From contig JAIVIZ010000003.1 in the NCBI GenBank assembly GCA_020200315.1, positions 1-39,394 of the forward strand: 39,394 nucleotides of DNA, written 5' to 3'. The translations under genes were made by a program, and so were the position numbers. Numbering within the stretch: the first letter of the stretch is position 1; every line of letters begins with the position of its first letter. The notes below the pieces were generated by a model that was not told the origin of the DNA, searched no databases, and saw only the letters and a program-made list of their open reading frames with translations. This stretch comes from Sphingomonadales bacterium (GTDB lineage Bacteria; Pseudomonadota; Alphaproteobacteria; Sphingomonadales; Sphingomonadaceae). This document shows positions 6,360 through 13,532 of this stretch, piece after piece.

Positions 6360-7408
6360 GATATTGGCTCGGATGGATTGCCGGTGCGCTCGCGATCGGC
6401 CTGCTGTTGCTGACCTTCGTTAACGCCAGTTGGCTGGCCCCGTCGCCGCGCGGCGCGGTCCGGCTGATCGCCCATCGCGGCATCAGCCAGTTGTTCCACC
6501 ACCGCGGCCTCACCGATCGCGACTGCACGGCGAAGCGGATAGAGGTTCCGGTCCACGACCGCATCGAGGACAGCGTGCGCTCGATGCGGGATTCGGCGCA
6601 GATGGGCGCGGATATGGTGCAGGTCGACCTCGCCTCCACGGCCGATGGACGAATCGCGCTGTTCCACGATCGGACGCTCGATTGCCGGACCGACGGACGC
6701 GGCGCGGTGCGCGACCGCACGCTGGCCGAACTGCAGGCGCTCGATCCCGGCTATGGCTATAGCACCGACGGCGGCAAAACTTTTCCCTTGCGCGGACTGC
6801 GACGCGACCGGATTGCCAGCCTCGAGGAGGGGTTGGCGGCGCTGCCGGCGACCGCGATTCTGTTCACCTTCCAGAGCAGGGATCCGGCCGAAGCCGACCG
6901 GCTGATCGCCGCGCTCAAGGCGATAGGCCGCGATGTCGAGCTTCGCGGCGACGGCTTCACCGGCGACCCGGCGCCGATCGCGCACGTCCGCGATGCCTTC
7001 CCGACGGCCTGGACCTATACCAAGCCGGGTGCGACCGCTTGCACCATGGGCTATCTCAGGATCGGTTGGCTGGGGTTCGTGCCCGATGCCTGCCGCAACG
7101 GCACTATCATGGTGCCGATCGACCGCCAGTGGCTCTTCCCCGGCTGGCCGAACCGGCTGATTGCGCGGATGGCGGCGGTCGGTGCGCGGGTAATGATCGT
7201 CGGGCCGCGCGGATCGCCGGACCTCGGCCTGGGACTGACGCTGCCGGAACAGCTGGGCGAGGTGCCGGACAGCTTCAAGGGCTATATCTATGTCGACGAC
7301 ATCTGGACGCTCGGCCCGGCGTTGCGTCCCGATCGCGACATCCGCACCGAGGCACAGCAGAAGCTGGCCGAGCAGGGGCTGGCGCGTCGAAGGGCTCGCG
7401 CCGACTGA
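6356..7408 (+). CDS. Membrane-anchored glycerophosphodiester phosphodiesterase family protein
   Basis: 350 residues. A single N-terminal hydrophobic helix (about 5-22) is followed by a GDPD TIM-barrel: IAHRGIS with His40, an acidic pair (IEDSVRSM) replacing the usual ENT, then MVQVDLASTADGRIALFHDRTL holding the metal-binding Asp and second catalytic His. The family hydrolyses glycerophosphodiesters to glycerol-3-phosphate and an alcohol. With the anchor, the domain probably faces the periplasm. Substrate cannot be told from sequence. Its start overlaps the ribF stop by four bases, so the two are translationally coupled. Confidence 0.85.
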   Translation: MRYWLGWIAGALAIGLLLLTFVNASWLAPSPRGAVRLIAHRGISQLFHHRGLTDRDCTAKRIEVPVHDRIEDSVRSMRDSAQMGADMVQVDLASTADGRIALFHDRTLDCRTDGRGAVRDRTLAELQALDPGYGYSTDGGKTFPLRGLRRDRIASLEEGLAALPATAILFTFQSRDPAEADRLIAALKAIGRDVELRGDGFTGDPAPIAHVRDAFPTAWTYTKPGATACTMGYLRIGWLGFVPDACRNGTIMVPIDRQWLFPGWPNRLIARMAAVGARVMIVGPRGSPDLGLGLTLPEQLGEVPDSFKGYIYVDDIWTLGPALRPDRDIRTEAQQKLAEQGLARRRARAD

Positions 7409-7415
7409 GGCGGAC

Positions 7416-7431
7416 CCGCGCAAACGCGCGG
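7416..7431 (+). terminator. Small GC hairpin before ileS
   Basis: CCGCGC-AAAC-GCGCGG followed by TTT, 8 bases after the phosphodiesterase stop. It is short, with a minimal T-run, so it is at most a partial terminator between ribF-gdpD and ileS. Confidence 0.35.
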
Positions 7432-7468
7432 TTTCCATCCGCGTCCCCGCCCGCTAGAGCGCCGCGCG

Positions 7469-10279
7469 ATGGCCGACGCTCCCGACAAGATCGATTATAG
7501 AGACACCGTCTTCCTGCCGAAGACCGACTTTCCGATGAAGGCCGGCCTGCCGCAGAAGGAGCCGGCGATCCTCGCCAAATGGCAAGCGGCGGACCTCTAC
7601 CGACAGGTGCGCGCGGCGCGGGCCGGGCGCGAGAAGTTCATCCTTCACGATGGGCCGCCCTATGCCAACGGCGACATCCACATCGGCCATGCGCTCAACC
7701 ATATCCTAAAGGACATGGTGGTGCGCACGCAGACCCTGCTCGGCAAGGACGCGCCCTATGTGCCCGGCTGGGACTGCCACGGGCTGCCGATCGAGTGGAA
7801 AGTCGAGGAGCAATATCGCAAGAAGAAGCTCGACAAGGATCAGGTGCCGCTGCCCGAGTTCCGGGCGGAATGCCGCGCCTATGCGCAGCATTGGGTGGAT
7901 ACGCAGCGCGAGCAGTTGAAGCGGCTCGGAATCGGCGGACAGTGGGACAAGCCCTATCTGACGATGAATTATAAGGCCGAGGGCACCATCGTCGCCGAGT
8001 TGATGAAGTTCGCCGAAAGCGGCCAGCTCTATCGCGGCGCCAAGCCGGTGATGTGGTCCCCGGTCGAAAAGACCGCGCTGGCCGAGGCCGAGATCGAATA
8101 TGAGGATGTGACGAGCACCCAGATCGATGTGGCGTTCGAGATTGTTGAGAGTCCGATCCCAGAGTTGGTCGGCACTTATGCGGTGATCTGGACGACGACG
8201 CCGTGGACGATCCCGGTTAATCAAGCGATCGCCTACGGGCCGGACGTTGAGTACAAGCTCGTTGAAGAAACTGTGGTGCCTATGGGCCGTTCGTCGAAGC
8301 CAATGCGCTCCGGTCGGCGCTTCCTTATCGCAACTGAACTTGTCCATTCCTTCGGTGACCGCACCGGCTGGTTCGACCAGAATACGGACGATGCGGACTT
8401 CGGCTTCATGTCAGTCTGGGTTGGCAAGGGCTCCGACCTCGCCGGCACGGTCGCCCGCCACCCGATGCACCTTCTCGGCGGCTTCTTCGCTCGTCCGCGC
8501 CGGTTCCTCCCCGGCAACTTCGTCACGACCGATGCCGGCACCGGGCTTGTCCACATGGCGCCCGACCATGGCGAGGATGATTTCGCGCTGTGCAAGGCCA
8601 ACGGGATCGAGCCGGTGTTCGCGGTCGAGGGGGACGGGAAGTATCGCGAGGACTGGGGCTGGCTCGGCGGGCAGGGCTCGGTCATCAACACCAAGTTCAA
8701 TGCGCCCGACGGGCCGATCTGTTCGGATCTGCGCGATGCTGGGGCGCTACTCGCGGCGAGCGATTTCCGGCACAGTTACCCGCATTCATGGCGATCGAAA
8801 GCGCGGGTAATTTATCGCTGCACCCCGCAATGGTTCATCGGCATGGACGCGCCATTGGCCCCTCCCGCCGGAGCGGGAGGGGAAGAGCCACGTAGTGGCG
8901 AAGGGGAGGGCCTGCCCGGAGCCGACATGCCCTCCCCCGCTCGCCTTCGGCGAGTCGACCCCTCCCGCTCCGGCGGGAGGGGAAAGACGCTGCGCCAACT
9001 CGCCCTTACCGCCATCGCCGCGACTCGCTTCATCCCCAAAAAAGGCCGCAACCGGATCGGGTCGATGGTGGCGGACCGCCCCGACTGGGTCATCTCGCGG
9101 CAGCGGGCGTGGGGGGTACCAATCGCCCTGCTGGTTGAGCGCGGGTCGAACGCGCCGCTGGTGGATCCAATGGTCAACCAGCGGATCGTCGAGGCGGTTG
9201 CGGCGTTCGTGCTGGAGAGCGGACGCTGGCCCGATGAGCGCTGGCCGGCGGACCTCTATCTCGAAGGATCGGATCAGCATCGCGGCTGGTTCCAGTCGTC
9301 GCTGCTCGAGAGTTGCGGGACGCGCGGGCGCGCACCGTACGACGCGGTGCTGACGCACGGCTTCACTATGGACGCCAAGGGCATGAAAATGTCCAAGTCG
9401 CTCGGCAACACGATCAATCCGCTCGACCTGATGCGCGATTACGGCGCGGACATCCTGCGGCTGTGGGCACTGTCGGTCGACTTCACCGAGGATCATCGCA
9501 TCGGCAAGGAAATCCTCGCCGGGGTTGCAGATCAGTATCGCAAGCTGCGCAACACCTTCCGCTATCTGCTCGGCGCGCTCGACGGGTTCGAGGAAGCGGA
9601 GCGGGTGAGCGACGTGGCGGAGATGCCCGAGCTCGAGCGCTACATGCTGAGCCTGACGGCAGAGCTGGACGCAAAGCTAAGGCAGGCCGTCGCCGACTTC
9701 GACTTCAACAGCTACACGCGGCTGCTGGCCGATTTCTGCAACAACGACCTGTCCGCCTTCTACTTCGATATCCGCAAGGACAGCCTCTATTGCGACGCGC
9801 TGTCCGATCCGAAGCGGCGGGCGTACCGGACGGTGCTCGACACGCTGTTCCAGGCACTGGTGCGCTGGGCGGCGCCGGTGCTGGTGTTCACGGCGGAAGA
9901 AGTGTGGGGAACGCGGTATCCGGATGGGGGCAGCGTGCATCTGTTGGAGTGGCCGGAGTTGGGCAAGTGGTTCAACAGTGACCTCGACGTGATCTGGCAA
10001 TCCTATCGAGCAACCCGTTCTTACGTGAATGAAGCAATCGAACCATTTCGTGGCGAGAAGCTGATCCGATCCAGTCTGGAAGCTGAGGTGACCCTCCCGG
10101 TAATCAGCGATGCGGACTTCCTAGCCGAACTCTTTATCTCCTCGGCCGTACGTCAGGGCGAGGCATTCAAGATCGCAAAAACTCCGCTTAAAAAGTGCGG
10201 CCGCTGCTGGCGGCACCTTCCCGAAGTGACCGAGGACGGCGCCCTCTGCGCGCGATGCGAGGGGGTGGTTCATGGTTGA
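7469..10279 (+). CDS. ileS: Isoleucyl-tRNA synthetase with an in-frame repeat insertion
   Basis: 936 residues. The class I signature HIGH is at 71-74 and KMSKS at 640-644. The editing (CP1) domain lies between, including TTPWTIPVNQAIAYGP and VTTDAGTGLVHMAPDHGEDD. The C-terminal zinc finger has Cys at 910, 913, 927 and 930. It charges tRNA-Ile and clears misactivated valine. The odd feature is residues about 464-504: between GMDAPL and GKTLRQ, where homologues are nearly contiguous, sits a glycine- and proline-rich insert encoded by a palindromic repeat pair (8859-8982). Two stretches (about 8230-8410 and 9985-10200) are much less GC-rich than the rest. No Shine-Dalgarno is seen; a TAGAGC box lies 14 bases before ATG. 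lspA overlaps the stop. Confidence 0.97.
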   Translation: MADAPDKIDYRDTVFLPKTDFPMKAGLPQKEPAILAKWQAADLYRQVRAARAGREKFILHDGPPYANGDIHIGHALNHILKDMVVRTQTLLGKDAPYVPGWDCHGLPIEWKVEEQYRKKKLDKDQVPLPEFRAECRAYAQHWVDTQREQLKRLGIGGQWDKPYLTMNYKAEGTIVAELMKFAESGQLYRGAKPVMWSPVEKTALAEAEIEYEDVTSTQIDVAFEIVESPIPELVGTYAVIWTTTPWTIPVNQAIAYGPDVEYKLVEETVVPMGRSSKPMRSGRRFLIATELVHSFGDRTGWFDQNTDDADFGFMSVWVGKGSDLAGTVARHPMHLLGGFFARPRRFLPGNFVTTDAGTGLVHMAPDHGEDDFALCKANGIEPVFAVEGDGKYREDWGWLGGQGSVINTKFNAPDGPICSDLRDAGALLAASDFRHSYPHSWRSKARVIYRCTPQWFIGMDAPLAPPAGAGGEEPRSGEGEGLPGADMPSPARLRRVDPSRSGGRGKTLRQLALTAIAATRFIPKKGRNRIGSMVADRPDWVISRQRAWGVPIALLVERGSNAPLVDPMVNQRIVEAVAAFVLESGRWPDERWPADLYLEGSDQHRGWFQSSLLESCGTRGRAPYDAVLTHGFTMDAKGMKMSKSLGNTINPLDLMRDYGADILRLWALSVDFTEDHRIGKEILAGVADQYRKLRNTFRYLLGALDGFEEAERVSDVAEMPELERYMLSLTAELDAKLRQAVADFDFNSYTRLLADFCNNDLSAFYFDIRKDSLYCDALSDPKRRAYRTVLDTLFQALVRWAAPVLVFTAEEVWGTRYPDGGSVHLLEWPELGKWFNSDLDVIWQSYRATRSYVNEAIEPFRGEKLIRSSLEAEVTLPVISDADFLAELFISSAVRQGEAFKIAKTPLKKCGRCWRHLPEVTEDGALCARCEGVVHG
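8859..8982. repeat. Paired inverted REP-like (BIME-type) element inside ileS
   Basis: The left unit begins with stem CCCCTCCCGC-CGGA-GCGGGAGGGG (8859-8882). The right unit ends with CCCCTCCCGC-TCCG-GCGGGAGGGG (8959-8982). Inner parts also pair: GCCAC/GTGGC (8887-8899), GGGGAGGGC/GCCCTCCCC (8903-8937) and CTCGCC/GGCGAG (8940-8954). The right unit is an inverted copy of the left. The element keeps the ileS frame with no stop codon. Confidence 0.85.
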
Positions 10280-10889
10280 GCCTATCGATCCTCCCCGGAA
10301 CGGGGAGGTGGCAGCACGAAGTGCTGACGGAGGGGGCCCCCACCATGCTTCGCATGGTCCCCCTCCCCGTGCCGGGGAGGAATTACCGCAGCGCAACCGG
10401 GCAATCGCCTTCGCTATTGCGGGGCTGACCTTCCTTGCCGACCAGCTCGCCAAATGGTTCGTGACGGGTCCGGCCGGCCTGACGGTCGAGGGAGACCAGC
10501 GCTTCCTGCTGCCGATCTTCAGTCTCAGCCGCACGCACAACCACGGCATTTCGCTCGGCCTGTTCCGCGCCGACAGCGAGGCGGCGCGATGGGCGCTGGT
10601 GATCGTTACGGCGGCGATCGCGGTGTCGATGCTGGTGTGGATCCTGAAGGAGCCGCGGCACGGCGACCGGCTCGCGCTGGGGCTGGTGCTCGGCGGCGCT
10701 ATCGGCAATATCCTTGATCGCGTGCGGTTCGGTTACGTGGTCGACTATGCCGACCTGCACTTCGGGGCCTTCCGGCCCTTTTTGGTCTTCAATATCGCCG
10801 ATGCCGCGATTAGCATCGGCGTCGTGATCCTGCTGCTGCGCGCCTTCCTGTTGGGCGACGGAAGCTCTAAGGAGAATATCAATGCGTAA
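10272..10889 (+). CDS. lspA: Lipoprotein signal peptidase with repeat-derived N-terminus
   Basis: 205 residues, longer than the usual 150-170. The core is standard: four hydrophobic helices starting at AIAFAIAGLTFLADQLAKW (about 44-62), the catalytic aspartates in GNILDR (D149) and FNIADAA (D177), and the conserved THNHGISLG segment. It is the inner-membrane aspartyl protease that removes signal peptides of prolipoproteins, such as the BamF-like product encoded next. Residues about 5-38 (DPPRNGEVAARSADGG...) come from a palindromic repeat pair, placing an extra cytosolic tail before helix 1. ATG 10272 overlaps the ileS stop, suggesting coupling; the only clear later in-frame start before helix 1 is GTG 10308, itself inside the repeat. 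Confidence 0.93.
   Translation: MVEPIDPPRNGEVAARSADGGGPHHASHGPPPRAGEELPQRNRAIAFAIAGLTFLADQLAKWFVTGPAGLTVEGDQRFLLPIFSLSRTHNHGISLGLFRADSEAARWALVIVTAAIAVSMLVWILKEPRHGDRLALGLVLGGAIGNILDRVRFGYVVDYADLHFGAFRPFLVFNIADAAISIGVVILLLRAFLLGDGSSKENINA
10290..10380. repeat. Paired inverted REP-like element inside the lspA N-terminus
   Basis: The outer stems are CCTCCCCG-GAA-CGGGGAGG (10290-10308) and CCTCCCCG-TGC-CGGGGAGG (10362-10380). Between them are GCAC-GAA-GTGC (10314-10324), a central GGGGGCCCCC (10332-10341), and ACCATGC-TTC-GCATGGT (10342-10358). It is a head-to-head pair of a different sequence family from the ileS element. It is translated in the lspA frame without stops. Confidence 0.85.
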
Positions 10890-11295
10890 GGTCCTGCCCC
10901 TTCTGATCGCCGCCGGCGCGCTTGGCCTGACCGGCTGCGGCGCGCTCAAGGGCCGCACCAAGGGACTCGACGAGTTCGCCGTCGCGCGCAACGCGCCGCT
11001 GGTGATCCCGCCCGACTATACGCTGACCCCCCCGGTCGCCGGCACCGTCGGCATCAGCGCGACCGACGCGCAGAGCCAGGCGATCGAAGCGCTGTTCGGC
11101 GGTCCGGCGCCGCGCAGCACGACCGAATCGATGATCCTCGACAGCGCCGGCCGCGACCGCTCGTCGGTCGGCGCGCGCTCGACCGTCGGCGATCCCGACA
11201 CGCGCGTCGTCGACAAGGGCGCGGCGACACCCGCGATCCTCGCGGCGCCGGTCGCCAACGGTAAAGACGCTTCCGCGTCGACCCCGCAGCAATAA
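10882..11295 (+). CDS. DUF3035 (BamF-like) outer-membrane lipoprotein
   Basis: 137 residues. The signal peptide ends in a lipobox LTGC with Cys19 as the lipidation site. The mature part has LDEFAVARNAPLVIPPDYTL, the hallmark of DUF3035 proteins, described in alphaproteobacteria as BamF-like partners of the outer-membrane beta-barrel assembly machinery. The rest is low-complexity and Ala/Ser/Thr-rich. A strong ribosome-binding site (TAAGGAG) lies within the end of lspA, and the two genes overlap by 8 bases, so the peptidase and a client lipoprotein are made from one mRNA. The BamF name is inference from the motif. Confidence 0.82.
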   Translation: MRKVLPLLIAAGALGLTGCGALKGRTKGLDEFAVARNAPLVIPPDYTLTPPVAGTVGISATDAQSQAIEALFGGPAPRSTTESMILDSAGRDRSSVGARSTVGDPDTRVVDKGAATPAILAAPVANGKDASASTPQQ

Positions 11296-11843
11296 TGAGC
11301 GAGGCCACCCTTCCGGCGCGGCTGATCGAAGTCGAGGCGATGCTCGATCGCTCGCGCCGTCGCTTCGAGGAAGGCGCGCGGCTAGTCGAGGAGGCGCACC
11401 AGCTGGTCGCCGACATTCAGCAGCAGCTGCTCGGATCGCCGTCGACGATGACCGCCGACGAGAGCGAGGAAGCGGCGTCGCGGCTCTTGAACAGCATCAA
11501 GGCGCAGGGCGGCGAAATGCCCGAGACGCTATGCGGCGGGCGGTTGGCGGTCGATCAGCAGCAGCGGCTGATCCGCATCGACAGCCATCCGATCGGCATT
11601 ACCGAGATGGAATATCGCGTGCTCGAGCTGCTCGCTTATGCGCGCAACAATGTCGTCACGCGGACGATGCTGCTGAAGCATCTCTACCGCCGCGCCGACG
11701 ACCAGCCGCAGCCCAAGATCATCGACGTGTTCATCTCAAAACTGCGCAAGAAGTTGCGGATGGCATCGAACGGCGCCGAGTTCATCGAGACGATCCCGCA
11801 GCGTGGCTGGATCTTGCGCGACCTCGACAACGCGGGCGTTTGA
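11295..11843 (+). CDS. Winged-helix transcriptional regulator without receiver domain
   Basis: 182 residues. The N-terminal half (about 1-75) is a charged, probably coiled-coil helix rather than a phospho-receiver. The C-terminal half (about 85-178) is an OmpR/PhoB-type winged helix: ITEMEYRVLELLAYARNNVVTR, PKIIDVFISKLRKKLR and the wing FIETIPQRGWIL. The recognition-helix region resembles that of the cell-cycle regulator CtrA (KIIDVFICKLRKKL, from memory). Without an aspartate-bearing receiver, control must come through the coiled coil or a partner. The start overlaps the preceding stop by one base (TAATG), so it belongs to the ileS-lspA operon. Targets are unknown. Confidence 0.82.
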   Translation: MSEATLPARLIEVEAMLDRSRRRFEEGARLVEEAHQLVADIQQQLLGSPSTMTADESEEAASRLLNSIKAQGGEMPETLCGGRLAVDQQQRLIRIDSHPIGITEMEYRVLELLAYARNNVVTRTMLLKHLYRRADDQPQPKIIDVFISKLRKKLRMASNGAEFIETIPQRGWILRDLDNAGV

Positions 11844-11905
11844 ACGCCTCGAATTCCGAGGCGCGGATTTACGATTCGTTAGCCACGCCGGCCTAGCGTT
11901 TCGGA

Positions 11906-12259
11906 ATGATCCATCTCCTCCCCGATTCGTTCGCCGCCGAGAGCGTCACACCTTATGATGAGGCGGTCGCCCGGCTGGCCAGCATCCGCGCCGCGCTAAC
12001 GGTTGCCGAACAGGCTGCGGGCTCATCCGCGCCGCTGCCGGAACCGCAGATGCCCGCCGCCTGGCCAGAGGCCAGCGCAGCGAAGCGCCGCTGCTTCGAG
12101 ACGCGGTCGGTGGAGAGCGCCCAGGCCGCCTCGGCGGGACTCGAGATGCTTGCCGCGCAGCGTGCCGCGGGGCTGAAGCCGAACCCGCAGGCGATCGGTC
12201 GGCTGGCCGAAACGCTACGCACCGAACTGGCCGACCTCGACCGGCTGTTCAGCCTCTAA
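11906..12259 (+). CDS. Small hypothetical alanine-rich protein
   Basis: 117 residues, soluble, mostly helical and alanine-rich (LASIRAALTVAEQAA, ASAGLEMLAAQRAA, IGRLAETLRTELADLDRL). No family recognised. The helix pattern would suit a small coiled-coil or helical-bundle protein. A TAGCGT box places its T exactly 12 bases before the ATG, suggesting a leaderless transcript of its own 62 bases after the regulator gene. Its TAA stop overlaps the stop codon of convergent sseA (bases 12256-12259). Confidence 0.65.
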   Translation: MIHLLPDSFAAESVTPYDEAVARLASIRAALTVAEQAAGSSAPLPEPQMPAAWPEASAAKRRCFETRSVESAQAASAGLEMLAAQRAAGLKPNPQAIGRLAETLRTELADLDRLFSL

Positions 12260-13089
12260 GGTTTCGCCGGACCGAGTTCCTTGGGAGTCGCGGGGTCTGC
12301 CCCCCACTCGCTCCAGCTGCCGTCGTAGAGTTTCGCCGCATCGTTGCCGAGGCGATGCGCGGCGAAGATCAGGCTGTTGGCGGTCACCCCCGATCCGCAG
12401 GTCGCGACGAACGGCGCTTGAGGGTCTGCGCCCGCCACCGCAAAGGCGGCACGGATCGCGTCGACGTCCTTCATTGTGCCATCGTCGTTCCACAGATCCG
12501 GGTAGGGCAGGTTGTTCGCGCCGGGAATGTGCCCGGGCGCAACGCCGGCGCGCGGGTCGGCCTCGCTGCCTTCGAACCGCGCGCGGCCGCGAGCGTCGAC
12601 AAGAGGGAGCGACAGGCCGGGGATTTGGTCCTTGCGGACGATCTGGTCCCTCGGTTCGCGAGCGTCGAAACGAGCGACGCGCGGCGCGGGCTTTCCGGAT
12701 TCCGTAAAGCGTCCCTCCGCCACCCATTTGCCAAAGCCGCCGTCGAGAATGGCGACCTGCCGCGCGCCGAAATGGCGGAGCATGAACCAGCCACGGACGG
12801 CGCTGCGCAGCGGGCTGTTGTCATAGACCACGATGCGGTCGTCCGAGCGGACGCCGAGCGACTCCATCGCGGCGGCGAACGCGGTCGCATTCGGCAGCAT
12901 GTGCGGCGCGGCGTGGCTGTGGTCGGCGACCGCATCGATGTCGAGGAAGCGGGCGCCGGGGATGTGGCGGGCGAGATATTCGGCGCGGGCATTCCGGCCG
13001 CCGAGGAACAGGGTCGAGTCGACGATGGCGAGGTCGGGTGCACCAAGCTCCTCGCCAAGCCAGCGGGTGCTGACGAGCGCGTCCATCAT
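12256..13089 (-). CDS. sseA: 3-mercaptopyruvate sulfurtransferase (two rhodanese domains)
   Basis: 277 residues. Tandem rhodanese domains: an inactive N-terminal one ([32 protein letters not shown]) and a catalytic C-terminal one with ATCGSGVTA (Cys231). The CGSGVTA loop is typical of mercaptopyruvate sulfurtransferase rather than thiosulfate sulfurtransferase (rhodanese). It moves sulfur from mercaptopyruvate to thiophilic acceptors. The start is the first of two adjacent ATGs, overlapping the queF stop. The upstream extension of the open frame belongs to queF. Last gene of the OPT-queF-sseA run. Confidence 0.93.
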   Translation of the reverse strand: MMDALVSTRWLGEELGAPDLAIVDSTLFLGGRNARAEYLARHIPGARFLDIDAVADHSHAAPHMLPNATAFAAAMESLGVRSDDRIVVYDNSPLRSAVRGWFMLRHFGARQVAILDGGFGKWVAEGRFTESGKPAPRVARFDAREPRDQIVRKDQIPGLSLPLVDARGRARFEGSEADPRAGVAPGHIPGANNLPYPDLWNDDGTMKDVDAIRAAFAVAGADPQAPFVATCGSGVTANSLIFAAHRLGNDAAKLYDGSWSEWGADPATPKELGPAKP

Positions 13090-13532
13090 CCCCGGCCGCG
13101 ATAGGGCTGCACGCCCTGATCGGGCACCCACAGCCCGTTGGGTGGCGCCGCGGTCTGCCAGAAGACATCGATCGGGATGCCGCCGCGCGGATACCAGTAG
13201 CCGCCGATGCGCAGCCATTTCGGCTTCATCTCGTCCGCGAGCCGCTGACCGATGCCGACGGTGACGTCCTCATGAAAGCCGCAGTGGTTGCGGAACGAGC
13301 CGAGGAACAGCTTGAGGCTCTTGGATTCGACGATGGTCTGGCCCGGGGCGTAGTCGATGACGAGATGGGCGAAGTCGGGTTGTCCGGTCACCGGGCACAG
13401 CGAGGTGAACTCCGGCGCGGCGAAGCGGACGAGGTAGAGCGCGCCCGCGCGCGGGTTGGGGACATAGTCGAGCACCGCATCCTGCGGCGAGGAGGGCAGC
13501 GCACTCGATTGGCCGAGGAAGGCAGTGTCCAT
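13086..13532 (-). CDS. queF: NADPH-dependent preQ0 reductase
   Basis: 148 residues, the short single-domain QueF type. The catalytic Cys46 lies in [13 protein letters not shown], with Asp53 nearby; the NADPH-binding [15 protein letters not shown] motif and HEDVT complete the family pattern. It reduces the nitrile of 7-cyano-7-deazaguanine to preQ1, the step before insertion into tRNA for queuosine. The start codon overlaps the OPT transporter stop by one base, and the stop overlaps sseA, so all three are probably translated in series. Confidence 0.96.
   Translation of the reverse strand: MDTAFLGQSSALPSSPQDAVLDYVPNPRAGALYLVRFAAPEFTSLCPVTGQPDFAHLVIDYAPGQTIVESKSLKLFLGSFRNHCGFHEDVTVGIGQRLADEMKPKWLRIGGYWYPRGGIPIDVFWQTAAPPNGLWVPDQGVQPYRGRG

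Noticed and set aside
6299-7438. 379-codon open frame on the minus strand
   Set aside because: Antisense to the glycerophosphodiesterase gene; no recognisable domain and poor composition.
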